Counted from the first letter of the stretch, positions 24,649-36,000 are shown. The stretch: DNA of 64,000 nucleotides from Nocardia arthritidis (GCF_011801145.1 NZ_CP046172.1:8928001-8992000); one strand, 5' to 3'. Numbers and translations are program-made. Notes: a model not told the origin generated them from the sequence alone.

Positions 24649-25794
24649 ATGTCGAACACCGGCCGCTGGATCGCCGGCTTCCGCTCCGGGGTGGTCAGCC
24701 CGTACGAGCAGATCAAGCTGGCCGTGTCCCGCGAATTCACCGATCAGACGGTGCGGCAGGTACTGCACCTCGCCGGTGGCGGCGAGCAGCTGCGCGTGCG
24801 GCTGTCCAATCGTTACGGGCAGGCGCCGCTGACGATCGGCGCCGCTCGGGTGGCGCTGCGCAAGGCGGGGGCCGGAATTGTCGCCGAAACCGATGCGCCG
24901 CTGCGTTTTTCCGGCGCCGAGCAAGTGACCGTGCCGACCGGAGCCGAGATGATCAGCGACCCGGTCGAACTGGATGTGACCGCGGGCGACGACCTGGTGC
25001 TCAGCCTGTACCTGCCGGGGCCGACCGGGCTCGCCACCTTCCTGCACGAGGCCGGTGAAAACTCATATGTGGCACCGGGAAATGTCACCGGAGACGCCGA
25101 ACTGCCTGGAGCGGAGGAGGTTTCCGAACGTTTCTTCGTCTCGGGCGTAGATGTCCTTGCGGCCGATGACATTCCGGTGGCGGTCGCGTTCGGGGATTCC
25201 TGGTTCGGCGGCGTGGGCACCAGCGTCGGAGCGAATCGGCGGTCGATCGACGTGCTCAACGCACGGCTGGACCGAGGCTGGGCCGTCAACCAGGGCATCG
25301 CCGGAAATCGCCTGCTGCGCGCCGAGATCGGCGAGTCGGCGCTGGACCGCTTCGATCGCGACGTACTCGCCACCCCCGGTGTCGGGCGGGTGCTGATCAA
25401 CTTCGGCATCAACGATCTGATCATCGGCGATATGGCCGATCCGGTGCAGCCGCCCGCCACCGCGGCGGAGCTCATCGCCGGATTCACCGAGCTGGCCCGG
25501 CGCGCGCACGCGGCGGGCCTGCCCATTCACGCCGCGACCATCGGCCCGTACGCGGGCTGCGTCTACGAGGGAATGTCGGTCGCCAAATCCCTCGCCGCGC
25601 GCCGCGAAGTGAACGAATGGCTGCGCACCACGGATATTTTCGACGGCGTCTTCGATGTCGCCGCCGCGGTCGAGGATCCGGAACGCCCGGACTACATCCG
25701 TCCGGAATTCGACTGCGGCGACGGCATGCACCTCAATGACGCGGGCGCCGCGGCCATGGCCGAAACCATCGATATCGCAGCACTTTTCGGCTAG
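24649..25794 (+). CDS. SGNH/GDSL-type hydrolase (lipase/esterase-like)
   Basis: 381 residues from the ATG at 24649, which follows GGAGGG; upstream in-frame starts lie within the promoter region. The C-terminal half is the SGNH domain: block I 'VAFGDSWF' with nucleophile Ser184, Gly in 'NQGIAGNRLL', block III 'INFGINDLI' with Asn, and block V 'DGMHLNDAG' with the Asp/His pair. The N-terminal 170 residues form a beta-rich domain ('RQVLHLAGGGEQLRVRLSNRYG') seen in the family of secreted or cytosolic GDSL esterases of actinobacteria. No signal peptide is visible. Confidence 0.92.
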   Translation: MSNTGRWIAGFRSGVVSPYEQIKLAVSREFTDQTVRQVLHLAGGGEQLRVRLSNRYGQAPLTIGAARVALRKAGAGIVAETDAPLRFSGAEQVTVPTGAEMISDPVELDVTAGDDLVLSLYLPGPTGLATFLHEAGENSYVAPGNVTGDAELPGAEEVSERFFVSGVDVLAADDIPVAVAFGDSWFGGVGTSVGANRRSIDVLNARLDRGWAVNQGIAGNRLLRAEIGESALDRFDRDVLATPGVGRVLINFGINDLIIGDMADPVQPPATAAELIAGFTELARRAHAAGLPIHAATIGPYAGCVYEGMSVAKSLAARREVNEWLRTTDIFDGVFDVAAAVEDPERPDYIRPEFDCGDGMHLNDAGAAAMAETIDIAALFG

Positions 25795-26399
25795 GGGACC
25801 AACCCCCGCAGTACGATTTCGGCGCCCGCCCGGAATTCGTCGACGGGCGCGATCGTCCGGGCGAACGCGGCGGTTTCGGTCAAATGCGGGTAATCGGCCG
25901 CGGGCAGGCTCGCCAGTGCGGCGGTGCCGAGGCCGGACAGCGCGGCGTAATGCTCGTTGTTCAGGTGGCCCAGCAGAAATGCGATCAGGGTGCGCTGTGC
26001 GATCACGCGCTCGCGGCCGGTGAATCCCGCCTCGGTGAGCACCGCGAGCATCGCCTCGATCGTGCGGGTCGAGGCGGCGGCCTGCCGGTGCCGCAGCAGC
26101 AGGGGAATGACCTCGGAATGCTCCGACACCGCGGCCCGCATCCGATCGAGCAGGGTGAAAATCTTCATCCGCCAATCGGACTCGTCCGGCGGGACGGGAT
26201 CGACGGTACCGAATACCCGATCGACGACCAGCACCTCCAACGCATCCCGGTCGGGCACATAGCGATACAGCGACATGGTGGCCATGCCCAGCCGTTGCGC
26301 CACCGCCCGCATGGTGAGCGCGGACAGACCGGAGCGGTCGATCACGGCGAGCGCGGCGTCCGCGAGGGCCGAATTCGTCAGCGTTTTGGGCCGGGGCAT
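25791..26399 (-). CDS. TetR family transcriptional regulator
   Basis: 202 residues from the ATG at 26399; the frame is open further, but upstream codons lie in the operator. The helix-turn-helix is 'ALAVIDRSGLSALTMRAVAQRLGMATMSLYRYVPDRDALEVLVVDRV' (about residues 16-62), the TetR subclass with a C-terminal TetR_C-like domain. It is divergent from the peroxiredoxin-like gene across 75 bases that contain two copies of a 15-base palindrome. Its 3' end overlaps the convergent hydrolase gene by four bases. Confidence 0.92.
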   Translation of the reverse strand: MPRPKTLTNSALADAALAVIDRSGLSALTMRAVAQRLGMATMSLYRYVPDRDALEVLVVDRVFGTVDPVPPDESDWRMKIFTLLDRMRAAVSEHSEVIPLLLRHRQAAASTRTIEAMLAVLTEAGFTGRERVIAQRTLIAFLLGHLNNEHYAALSGLGTAALASLPAADYPHLTETAAFARTIAPVDEFRAGAEIVLRGLVP

Positions 26400-26402
26400 G
26401 GA

Positions 26403-26430
26403 TTGACAGCGTACAAGATACGCGCATACT
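26403..26430 (+). promoter_or_regulatory. Promoter of the peroxiredoxin-like gene
   Basis: TTGACA (26403-26408), 16 bases, CATACT (26425-26430). The -35 is perfect and the -10 is good. The spacer is occupied by the first TetR-type operator (26409-26423), which would block RNA polymerase directly when bound. Confidence 0.65.
26409..26423. promoter_or_regulatory. TetR-type operator, copy 1
   Basis: GCGTACAAGATACGC has perfect GCGTA/TACGC arms around five bases. It is the same site as the copy at 26440, 31 bases away (close to three helical turns). Confidence 0.75.
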
Positions 26431-26465
26431 GATTCGTAGGCGTACGACATACGCCTACGAATCAG
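26429..26465. promoter_or_regulatory. 37-bp perfect palindrome containing TetR-type operator copy 2
   Basis: CTGATTCGTAGGCGT (26429-26443) and ACGCCTACGAATCAG (26451-26465) are perfect 15-base arms around seven bases. Inside it, GCGTACGACATACGC (26440-26454) repeats the operator of copy 1 with two differences. It ends ten bases before the peroxiredoxin-like start codon and covers the expected transcription start. Confidence 0.8.
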
Positions 26466-26474
26466 GGAGCTCTC

Positions 26475-27035
26475 ATGTCGTTACCCAGCCAGATATCGCG
26501 CCGCACGCTGCTGTCCGTCCACGACGAGCCGGTCCAGGTGCCGGATCCAGATCGCCTGACCCACCTGCAATTCCGCCGCTTCGCCGGCTGCCCGGTATGC
26601 AACCTGCACCTGCGCACGTTCGCCACGCGCGACGCCGAGATCCGGGCCGCGAATATCCGGGAAGTAGTCGTATTCCATTCCAGCGCAGCCACATTGCGCA
26701 CCTACACGGCCGATCTGCCATTCGCTGTGATACCCGACCCGAACCGGGTGCTCTACCGAGAATTCGGCGTCGAATCCGCCCCGCGCGCCCTGCTGGACCC
26801 ACGCGCATGGCCCACCATCGCGCGAAGTATCGCCTACGAGCTCCGCGCGATCCGCCGGGGCGAAAAGGCCGCTCCGCCGAAGACCGCCGAGGGCGGACGG
26901 CTGGGCCTACCGGCGGACTTCCTCATCACACCCGACGGCACGGTGCTGGCATCGAAGCACGGCAAACACGCCGACGACCAATGGTCGGTCGACGAACTGC
27001 TCGCGCTGGTCCCGAACGCGAAAGGGCGGCAGTGA
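26475..27035 (+). CDS. Peroxiredoxin-like (AhpC/TSA fold) protein with CPVC motif
   Basis: 186 residues of the thioredoxin-like 'peroxiredoxin-like family'. Cys39/Cys42 lie in 'RRFAGCPVCNLHLRTF', followed by 'IREVVVFHSSAATLRTYTADLPFAVIPDPNRVLYREFGVE' and a terminal 'GLPADFLITPDGTVLASKHGKHADDQWSVDELLAL'. Such proteins reduce peroxides or disulfides; the CxxC pair resembles a thioredoxin-type centre more than a typical 2-Cys peroxiredoxin. The ATG follows CAGGGAG. Expression is very likely repressed by the divergent TetR through the two operators upstream. Confidence 0.88.
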   Translation: MSLPSQISRRTLLSVHDEPVQVPDPDRLTHLQFRRFAGCPVCNLHLRTFATRDAEIRAANIREVVVFHSSAATLRTYTADLPFAVIPDPNRVLYREFGVESAPRALLDPRAWPTIARSIAYELRAIRRGEKAAPPKTAEGGRLGLPADFLITPDGTVLASKHGKHADDQWSVDELLALVPNAKGRQ

Positions 27036-27073
27036 CCGCCCGTGCTCCGGAGGCAACTGCATCGACCGGGGTC

Positions 27074-27652
27074 TCAAACGGACAGCAGGGCAGCCGGGTC
27101 GACGCAGAATTCGAACGGGATGCGCAGGGTTACGGTGTCGCCCGCGGATACGCGGTGGGTCAGCTGGTACGAGCCGTCGGTGCCGAGGACGTAGGTGAAT
27201 ACCACCGGCGGTAGTTCACCTGGCAATTGCGGGTGGACCGGTTGGATTTCGCAACGCCAGTAGTGCGGGATGCCCGCCTCGGCGTACAACAGCGGTTTGA
27301 TCGAGCGGTCCGCCATGCGCGACGACTCGGAGACCACCTCGATCGCCAGCACCACCTGTTCCGCGGGGACCCTGGACAGGTCGGGATCGATCGGGCTGGC
27401 GGTGACGATGAGGTCGGGTATCGGTTCGTCCTGGCCGATCAGCACGCCGAGGCCGTAACCGATTTCGTAGTCGTCATCGGGCAGCGCCGCGTTCAGCGCA
27501 TGCGCCATGCCGTGCAGCACCACCTGGTGGCGGGTGGTGGGCGGCGCACTGACCACCAGCTGGCCGTTCAGCACCTCGTAGTGCAAACCGTTTTCGGGTA
27601 GGTGGTCGAGGTCCGCGCCGGTCCACCGGTCGGAACGCATCGGTTTCGCCAC
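27074..27652 (-). CDS. Uma2 family putative restriction-fold nuclease (second copy)
   Basis: 192 residues from the GTG at 27652 (start MAKPMRSDRWTGADLDHLP), chosen because the family begins this way; GGAGG lies 11 bases upstream. The family core is clear: 'GLHYEVLNGQLVVSAPPTTRHQVVL', 'PIPDLIVTAS', 'VVLAIEVVSESSRMADRSIKPLLYAEAGIPHYWR', giving the D...E-V...K nuclease pattern. It is separated from the NRPS gene by that gene's terminator and converges on the peroxiredoxin-like gene. It is a different subgroup from the copy at 13718. Confidence 0.86.
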   Translation of the reverse strand: MAKPMRSDRWTGADLDHLPENGLHYEVLNGQLVVSAPPTTRHQVVLHGMAHALNAALPDDDYEIGYGLGVLIGQDEPIPDLIVTASPIDPDLSRVPAEQVVLAIEVVSESSRMADRSIKPLLYAEAGIPHYWRCEIQPVHPQLPGELPPVVFTYVLGTDGSYQLTHRVSAGDTVTLRIPFEFCVDPAALLSV

Positions 27653-27779
27653 GCCTAAGCCCACCTCCGACCACTTCGCACAGGTCCGGTCCCCGCGCGA
27701 TTCGGCACGATCGTATCTCCTCGGTCCAGGCGATCCGTCTTCGGAAGGCCCGAATACGCGCGATACGACCGGGTTTCGC

Positions 27780-27825
27780 CGCTTCGCCGGATGCGGGCCG
27801 GGCAGGCGCCGCATCCGGCGAAGCG
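27780..27825 (-). terminator. Strong terminator at the end of the NRPS gene
   Basis: CGCTTCGCCGGATGCGG (27780-27796) and CCGCATCCGGCGAAGCG (27809-27825) are perfect 17-base arms around a 12-base loop. It starts seven bases past the NRPS stop codon (27833-27835). There is no U-run. Its position is the best evidence that the abrupt C-terminus of the NRPS is its natural end. Confidence 0.8.
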
Positions 27826-27832
27826 CTGATCG

Positions 27833-30020
27833 CTACTCCGCGACGACAATTCGGACTTCGTCGGTGGCCGCGTCGGCCGGTTCGCCCGGTGTGACGAACC
27901 AGTGGCCGACCTCGCCCTCGGCCAGGTCGTCGGCGGGTTCGCCGCCCGACGGAATCACCGAGAGCGCGCCCGCCGTCGCGGCGGCCAGGAATTCCAGCAC
28001 CGCCGTGCGGCCGGTGACGGCCAGGGTGTACGTGGTCGACTCGTAGTCGATCGCGTATTCGTCGCGCAGCCGGACCGCTTGGTCCAAAGCCTCGGATTGA
28101 GTAAATGGAGTTCCGTCCACCACGAACGCCGGGTGATCCTCGCCGAGCGGGCGAACCCGGTCGGCGTAGGACACCGGATGCGTTGGCGCGGCGGCCAATT
28201 CGGCCCGAACCTGCGGATCGGACGGCACCAGCCAGCGCACCGGGCCCTCGGCCTCCTCGGCGCCGATGCCGAAGCTCGCCCCGGCCGCGGCGATATCCGC
28301 CGATCCGGAATCACCGGCGAACAGGCAGGCCGCGCCCGCCTTCTGCACCGCCCAGGCCGCGACAACCGAATCGACCGAATGCGGCAGCGCGATCGCGACG
28401 ATATCGCCCGGTCCCGCACCGCGATCGATGAGCACCCGCGCGAGCTGCGAGGAACGCCGATCCAGTTCGTGGTAGGCGATTTCGGTGTCGCCGTCCAACA
28501 GCGCGGGCGCCTGCGGATCCGCCTCGACCACCTCGGCGAGCACCTTGGCGACCGTGCGCGCACCAACCCATCCGGTCGGTTCTGGCGTGGAAACCGCTGC
28601 CGTCACACCGGATTCGGCCAGCAGCTTGGCCCGCTCACCGCTGTCGAGTATGTCGATATCGCCGACCGGAGCGTCGGGATCGCCGAGCAGCGCGTCGAGC
28701 ACCCGCAGGAACCGCGCGGACAGGGTCGCCACCTCGTCGGCGGTGAACCGGCTGCCCAGGTACTTGAAGGTGAGCTCGATGCTCGCCTCGGCCATCACCA
28801 GCAGCGTCAGCGGGTAGTGGGTGGCGTCGTTGACGCCGACACCGGTAACCGAGACGCCGTCGATCGAGCTGGCGGCCGAAATCGCCTCCTTGTCCATCGG
28901 ATACGACTCGAACACCACCAGCGTGTCGAACAGCGAACCCGCGCCCGCCGCCCGCTGGATATCGGTGAGGCCGACGAAGTGGTGGTCGAGCAGGTCGGCC
29001 TGCTCGCCCTGCAGGCGCTGCAGCAGCTGGCCGATGCTCGCCCGGTCATCGATGCGCACCCGCACGGGCAGCGTGTTGATGAACAGGCCGACCATCGCTT
29101 CGACGCCGGGCAGCTCGGCGGGACGGCCGGAGACCGTCGCGCCGAACACCACATCGCCGCGGCCGGTCAACCGGCCGAGCAGGATGCCCCACGCCGCCTG
29201 CACCAGCGTATTCACCGTGACACCGAGTTCGGCGGCGTGCTTGGTGAGCTGGCGCGTGCGGTCGGCGTCGATTTCGGTGACCAGCTTGCCGATCTCGTAC
29301 GTCTCGGCCGAACGCGGCTGCGGCGCAAGCTGAGTCGGCTCCTGCACACCTTCCAGCGCGGTCGCCCAGGCACGCAGCGATGCCTCGCGGTCACGCCCGG
29401 CCAGCCAGCCGAGGAAGTTGCGGTACGGGGTCACCCGCGGCAGCGCCGCCAGATCGCCGTGAACCGCGTACAGCACCAACAGATCCCGCATCAGCAGCGG
29501 CATCGACCAGCCGTCCAGCAGGATGTGGTGGGTGGTGATGACCAGGTGCCACTGCGTTTCATCGGTGCGGAACAGCGTGAACCGCAACAGCGGCGGCTGC
29601 GCCATATCGAAATGCGTTGCCTGGTCGGCCTTTACCAGCCGCTGCAGTTCGGGCATCCGCGCGTCCCGCGGCAGCTCGGTGAGATCCACCTCGCGCCAAG
29701 GCGCTTCGATCCGGTCGAGCACCACCTGCACGGCCTGACCGTCCGCGTCGGTGACGAAGGCGGTGCGCAGGTTCGGGTAGCGATCGACGATGGCCTGCGC
29801 GGCCGTCCGCAGCCGCTCGATATCGACGACACCGCTCAGGTCGACCACCGCCTGCATGGTGTAGACGTCGACGGTCGCCTGGGTGAGCAGCGCGTGGAAC
29901 AGCAGACCGGACTGCAGCGGCGAGAGCGGCCAGACCTCGGTGATGGCCGGGTAATTCCGTTCCCACAGTTCGATATCCGGCTGGCCGACCCGCACCAGCG
30001 GCAGATCCGACGGCGTCAGG
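27833..30020 (-). other. NRPS terminal pseudo-module: DCL condensation domain plus eroded A-domain remnant
   Basis: The C domain is complete ('[17 protein letters not shown]', HHILLDGWS near 29,510-29,530, '[18 protein letters not shown]'). After it, about 250 residues resemble the first half of an A domain of the A4/A10 kind. A1/A2-like '[23 protein letters not shown]' and '[15 protein letters not shown]' can be aligned. The P-loop A3 motif is gone ('[14 protein letters not shown]' stands where [10 protein letters not shown] is expected), and '[20 protein letters not shown]' and 'GHWFVTPGE' align to the A4 region. It ends RIVVAE at the place of RVIVAGGE. No carrier, TE or reductase follows. 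Confidence 0.85.
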
Positions 30021-33000
30021 CCGCCCGCGTCCGGCCGCTGCGCGTGGGTGGCGAGCGCGGTGAGCGCGGCAACCCAGAGATCGGCGAATTCCTGCACCCG
30101 CTCCCGATCGAGCAGTCCGCTCGGGTAGGCGAAGGACGCGCCCAGCTGCGGGCCGTCCGCACCGTCGGTGACGATCGCGTTGATATCGACGGTCGCGTTG
30201 GCGGGCATATCCAGATCCATATCGCCGTCGAGGCGACCCAGGTCCGCCACCGGCACCCAACCGATTTCGGCCAGCTGCTGCGGAATCTCCCCCGCCGATG
30301 CCCGGCCGAGGTAGTTGAAGCTGATCTGGCCCACCGTGCGCAGGCGCTGCGCGGTGCTCGGGTTCAGGTACCGCAGCAGGCCGTAGCCGATGCCCTTGTC
30401 CGGCACCGCGAGCAGCTGTTCCTTGACCGATTTCACGATGTCGCCCATGGCGTTTCCGCCGTCGAACGCCTCGTCGAGATCGGCGCCGGCCAGTTCGAGC
30501 AGCACCGGATACGCGGTGGTGAACCAGCCGACCGTGCGCGAAAGATCCGCGCCCGCAACGACATCCTCTTCGCGACCGTGGCCTTCGAGTTTGATCAGGG
30601 CTGAATCGCCGTCGCGCCAACGCGCGACCGCCATGGCCAGCGCGGAGAGCAGACCGTCGTTCACACCACCCCGGTACAGACCCGGGATCGCGGTGAGCAC
30701 CGCGTCGGTGACCGCGGCGGGCAGCAGAACCTCGACCCGCTCGACGGTGGCGAAGGTGTCCACCGCCGGGTCGAACGGACGCGCACCGAGGTGCGGATCG
30801 TCGGCCTGCGAGATCTTCTGCCAGAACGGCAGTTCCGCGACCCGTTCGGCCGAGACGGCCTCCTCGGTGAGCGCGTGCGCCCAGCGCCGCATCGACGTCC
30901 CGTTCTCCGGCAGCGCGACCTGCTGACCGGCGGCCAGCTGCGACCAGGCGACCGCGAGGTCCGGGATCACGATGCGCCAGGAGACGCCGTCGACCACGAA
31001 GTGGTGCGCGACGATCAGCAGCACATCGCGCCGGTCACCGTTGAAGGCGAACCAGATGAACTGCGCCATCACGGCATTCGCCGGATCGAGGCGACCCATC
31101 GCGGCGTCGAATTCGATGCTGGCCAGCCTGGACAGCTCGGCGTCGTCGAGGTCGGCGGGCAGTTCGACGCGATGCACGAGCGCGTCGACATCCACCGCGC
31201 CCTGCGGCAGCGCCTCGAACGTCCAAGCGTCCTTGGCGTTTTCGGCGTCGGCATTGCGCCGCAGCCGCGACCGCAGCACATCGTGGTGCTCGAACACCGC
31301 GGCGATGGTGCCGACCAGGGTCTCCCGGTCGATGCCGTCGGGCAACCGCAGCGACATCGACTGCGAGAACCGCTGATAGGTCGAACCGCTCGCCAGGATC
31401 TGGGTCATGATCGGCGTCAGCGGAATCTCGCCGACACCGCCGCCCTCCAGCTCCTCCAGCCGCACCTGCTCGACTTCGCCACCGAGCGTGGCGATTTCGG
31501 CCAGCGCGGCGACACTGCGCCGCTCGAAAACGTCACGCGGGGTGAATACGACACCGCGCGCCTTGGCCCGCGACACCAGCTGAATGGACAGGATCGAATC
31601 ACCGCCGAGCGCGAAGAACGAATCGTCCAAACCGATCTGGGTGACACCGAGCACCTCGGCGAACACCTCGGCGATGGTCGCCTCGATTTCGGTTGCCGGG
31701 GCCCGGAATTCGCGCGGCGCCAGCACCGGTTCGGGCAGCGCCTTGCGATCCAGCTTGCCGACCGGGGTCAGCGGGATCTCGTCGAGCACGACGATCGCGG
31801 CCGGAACCATGTGCGGGGCAAGGCTGCGCGCGGCGTACTCGGTGAGTTGTGCCGGATCGACGGCCTTTCCGGGCGCGCCGAGCACATACGACACCAGGAT
31901 CGTCGCGCCCGCATCGGTTTTGCGGCCGATGGTGATGGCGAACTCGACATCCTCGTGCCGGGCCAGCACCGAATCGATCTCGCCGAGTTCGATGCGGAAA
32001 CCGCGGATCTTCACCTGGAAGTCGGAGCGGCCGACGTAGTCGAGCTCCCACGGCACCTCCGGCAGCGCGGCATTGCCCGCCCGCTCGCCCGGTTCGGCGA
32101 ACCAGCGCACCACGTCACCGGTGCGGTACATCCGGTCGCCCGGCGCGCCGAAGGGGTTGGCCACGAACCGATCCGCGGTGAGGTCGGGGCGGTTGTGGTA
32201 GCCGCGGGCCAGCGCGTCACCGGCCAGGTACAGCTCGCCGGCGACGCCGGGCGGCACCGGGTTGAGCCGTCCGTCGAGCACCAGCGCCGAGACGCCGCGC
32301 ACCGGCTTGCCGATGGTGATGTGCCGTCCCGGGGTCAGGTGCGCGTACGAGGTGATGATGGTCGCCTCGGTCGGACCGTACGCGTTGAAGTACAGCCGGC
32401 CCGGCGCCCACTTCGCCAGCAGCTCCTGGGTGGTGACATCGCCACCGACGGAGGCGACCTCGAGCGCGACACCCTCCGGATCAACGGTGCCGAGCACCGC
32501 CGGAGTGATGATCGTGTGCGTCACCTTTTCGGTGCGCAGCAGCTCGGCCAGGTCCGGACCGCCGATGATGCCCGATGGCACCACGACGAGCGTCGCGCCG
32601 GTGTAGCCCGCGCACACCCACTCCAGCACCGACGGGTCGAAGCTGGGCGAGCAGATGTGCAGGAACCGGTGGTGCCGCTCGAGCCGGTAGAGATCCGTTG
32701 CGACACCGACCAATCCGCCCATACCCGAGTGGGTCACGGTGACGCCCTTGGGCATACCGGTCGAACCCGAGGTGTAGATCACGTACACCGGATGCCAGGA
32801 GCGCAGCGGCGCGAGGCGTTCGGCGTCGGTGACCGGATCGGTCGGCTTGCTCGCCAGCAGCACGTCCATCGCCGGATCGTCGATGGTCATCCATTCGACG
32901 TCGGCCGGCAGCTGGTCCAGGTACTCGCTGGAGGTGAGGCCGATGACCGCGCCCGAGTCGGTGACCATGTGCCGCTTGCGATCGTCCGGGTAGGTCGGGT

Positions 33001-36000
33001 CGATCGGCACATGCGCGCCACCGGCCTTCGCCACCGCCCAGAACGCGGCGACCATCTCGTAGGACCGCGGGAACGACAGCGCCACAATCTTTTCTGGACC
33101 GACACCGCGATCGATGAGCACCCGCGCGAGTCGCGAAGAGTACTCGTCGAGTTCCCGGTAGCTGATCGAGCGGCCCAGGTAGCGCACGGCGGTGTGGTCC
33201 GGATCGAACCGGACGCCGCGGGCCAACAGGTCGGGCAGCAGATCGTGGGTGTCGACATCGACGCCGCACACGTGGGTGAGCAGCTCGTGCTCGTCCTCGT
33301 CCAGCAGCGGCAGGTCACCGATCGGCGTATCGGCCTGGGTGGCAATGGCTTCCAGCAGCCTGGTGAACCGCTCGGCGAACACCTTGACGGTGGCATCGTC
33401 GAACAGGTCACGGGCGAAGGCGAATTCGGCGAACATACCCGCGCCCGCGGTGTTCGCGCCCGCCTCCCGAACCGTCAGCGACAGATCGAATTTCGCGGTA
33501 TCCACCTCGAAATCGACCGCGGCGACGCTGAGTCCAGGCAGTTCGAAGCTGCTCTCCGGCAGGTTCTCGAACGACAGCGCCACCTGGAACAGCGGATGCC
33601 GCGCCGTCGAACGCTCCGGGTTGAGCAGTTCGACGAGTCGCTCGAACGGCAGATCCGCGTGCGCGAACGCCTGCAGATCCGAATCCTTGGTCTGGGCGAG
33701 CAGTTCGGCGAAGGTCAGCTCGCCGCGCACGTGCGAACGCAGCACCAGGGTGTTGACGAACATGCCGATCACGTCGTCGAGTTCGGCCTCACCGCGACCG
33801 GCCACCGGGGTGCCGATGGCGATGTCGTCGGTGCCCGACATCCGCGCGAGGAACAGCGCGAGCGCGGCGTGCACCACCATGAACAGCGTCGCGTGCTGTT
33901 CCCTGGCGATCTCGGTGAGCCTGCGGTGCAGACCCGCCTCGATCGGGAACACCACGCGCCCACCGGAGAACGACTGCACCGTCGGGCGCAGGCGATCCGC
34001 GGGCAGGTTGAGCTCGTCGGGCAGGCCGGCCAGCGTCTTGCGCCAGTAGTCGGCCTGCTGCGAGATCAGGCTGTCCGGATCGGTTTCCGCGCCGAGAACT
34101 TCGCGCTGCCAGAGGCTGAAGTCCGCGTACTGCACGGCCAGCGGCGACCAGCCCGGGGTCACCCCGGCCGCGCGGGACGCGTAGGCGACCATCACATCGC
34201 GGGTCAGCGGGCCCATGGACCAGCCGTCCGCGCTGATGTGGTGGGCGACGAAGACCAGCACGTATTCGCCGTCCGCCACCTGGAACAGCTTGGCCCGCAA
34301 CGGAACCTCGACGGTGACGTCGAATCCGGCGCCGATCACCTCGATGATCCGCTCCCGAATCGCTTCGGCCGCAACGGGTTCCGGCGTCAGATCGGGTACC
34401 GCGCGCTCGACCGGCAGGATGACCTGATGCGCCGTACCACCCTGTTCGGGGTAGATGGTGCGCAGGGTCTCGTGACGGCCGATGACATCGGTGACCGCTT
34501 GTTGTAGTGCGGTGACGTCCAGGTCGCCGGACAAGCGCACGGCCACCGGGATGTTGTTGACCGCTGAGGCGGTGTCGAACTGGTTGAGGAACCACATCCG
34601 CTGCTGGGCCAGCGACAGCGGGATCTCCTCCGGGCGTGGACCGGCGGCGAGGGCTTTGCGGCCACCCGCACCGGCGTGCTGTTCGACCTTGACCGCCAGA
34701 CCGGCCACCGTCGACGCCTCGAACAGTGAGCGGACCGGCACCCGCGAATCCAGTGCGGCACCGATACGGGCCGCGACCTGCGTCGCCAGCAACGAATTAC
34801 CGCCGAGGGCGAAGAAATCGTCATCGGCACCGACCCGCTCCAACCCGAGCACATCGGCGTAGACACCCGCCACGATCTCCTCGATCGGAGTCGACGGGGC
34901 ACGGAACACCGTGGTCTCGAATTCCGGCTCCGGCAACGCTTTTCGATCGAGCTTGCCGTTGACGTTGAGCGGCAGCGCGTCGAGTACCACGAATGCCGAG
35001 GGCACCATGTACGACGGCAAACCGGCCGCCAGCGCCGACTTCACCTGCGCGACATCGACTTCCGCATCCGAGGCCACCAGGTAGGCGACGAGGCGGTCGC
35101 CGGTCTTCGGATCCGACTTCGCCACCACCGCGGCCTGCGCGATCTCCGGCAGCGCGAGCAGCGCGGCCTCGATCTCGCCGAGTTCGATACGGAAACCACG
35201 GATCTTCACCTGGAAATCGGTGCGGCCGCGGTATTCCAACTCACCGTTGGCATTCCAGGCGACGAGGTCACCGGTGCGGTACATCCGCTGGCCGCTGGTG
35301 AAGGGGTTGGCGACGAACCGGTCCGCGGTCAGATCCGCGCGACCGAAGTAGCCGCGCGCCAACTGCGCACCCGCCAAGTACAACTCACCCGACACCCCAG
35401 CCGGTACCGGACGCAGACGGTCGTCCAGGACGTAGACCTGGCTGTTCCACTCCGGCACACCGATCGACACCGAGGTCTGATCGGCCGAGGTGACCCGGTG
35501 GCTGGTGATCGAGACCGCGGCCTCGGTCGGACCGTAGAGGTTGAACAGTTCCGTGCGTGGATGTTCCTTCAGGAACTTCTGCGCCAGTGTCCCGGGCAAG
35601 GCTTCGCCGATGGCCAGGACCCGCCACAGCGAGGTCGGGAAGTCCCCGGCCAGCAGTGCGTCCAGCATCGACGGCACCACGTGCAGGGTGGTGACCCATT
35701 CCCGCGCCATGAGCTCGTTGAGGTAGGCGGGATCGCGATGCCCGTCCGGGGCGGCGATCACCAGGCGACCACCGCATGCGGCGGCCGACCAGAACTCCCA
35801 CACCGACAGGTCGAAGGTCGCGGCGGTCTTGAGCAGAACCGCGTCCGCCGGGTCGAGACCGAATTCGGTGACCTTCCACAGCAATTGGTTCGCGATCGCG
35901 GCATGCGGCACCGCGACACCCTTCGGCCTACCCGTCGAGCCCGACGTGAAGATCACGTAGGCGGTGTTCGACGGGCGCAGCGGCGCAACCCGATCCGCAT

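Noticed and set aside
27833..27835. Possibility that the NRPS stop is a frameshift or sequencing error
   Set aside because: No A-domain or carrier sequence is seen in other frames after the stop, and a perfect terminator stands seven bases on. An error cannot be fully excluded without reads.
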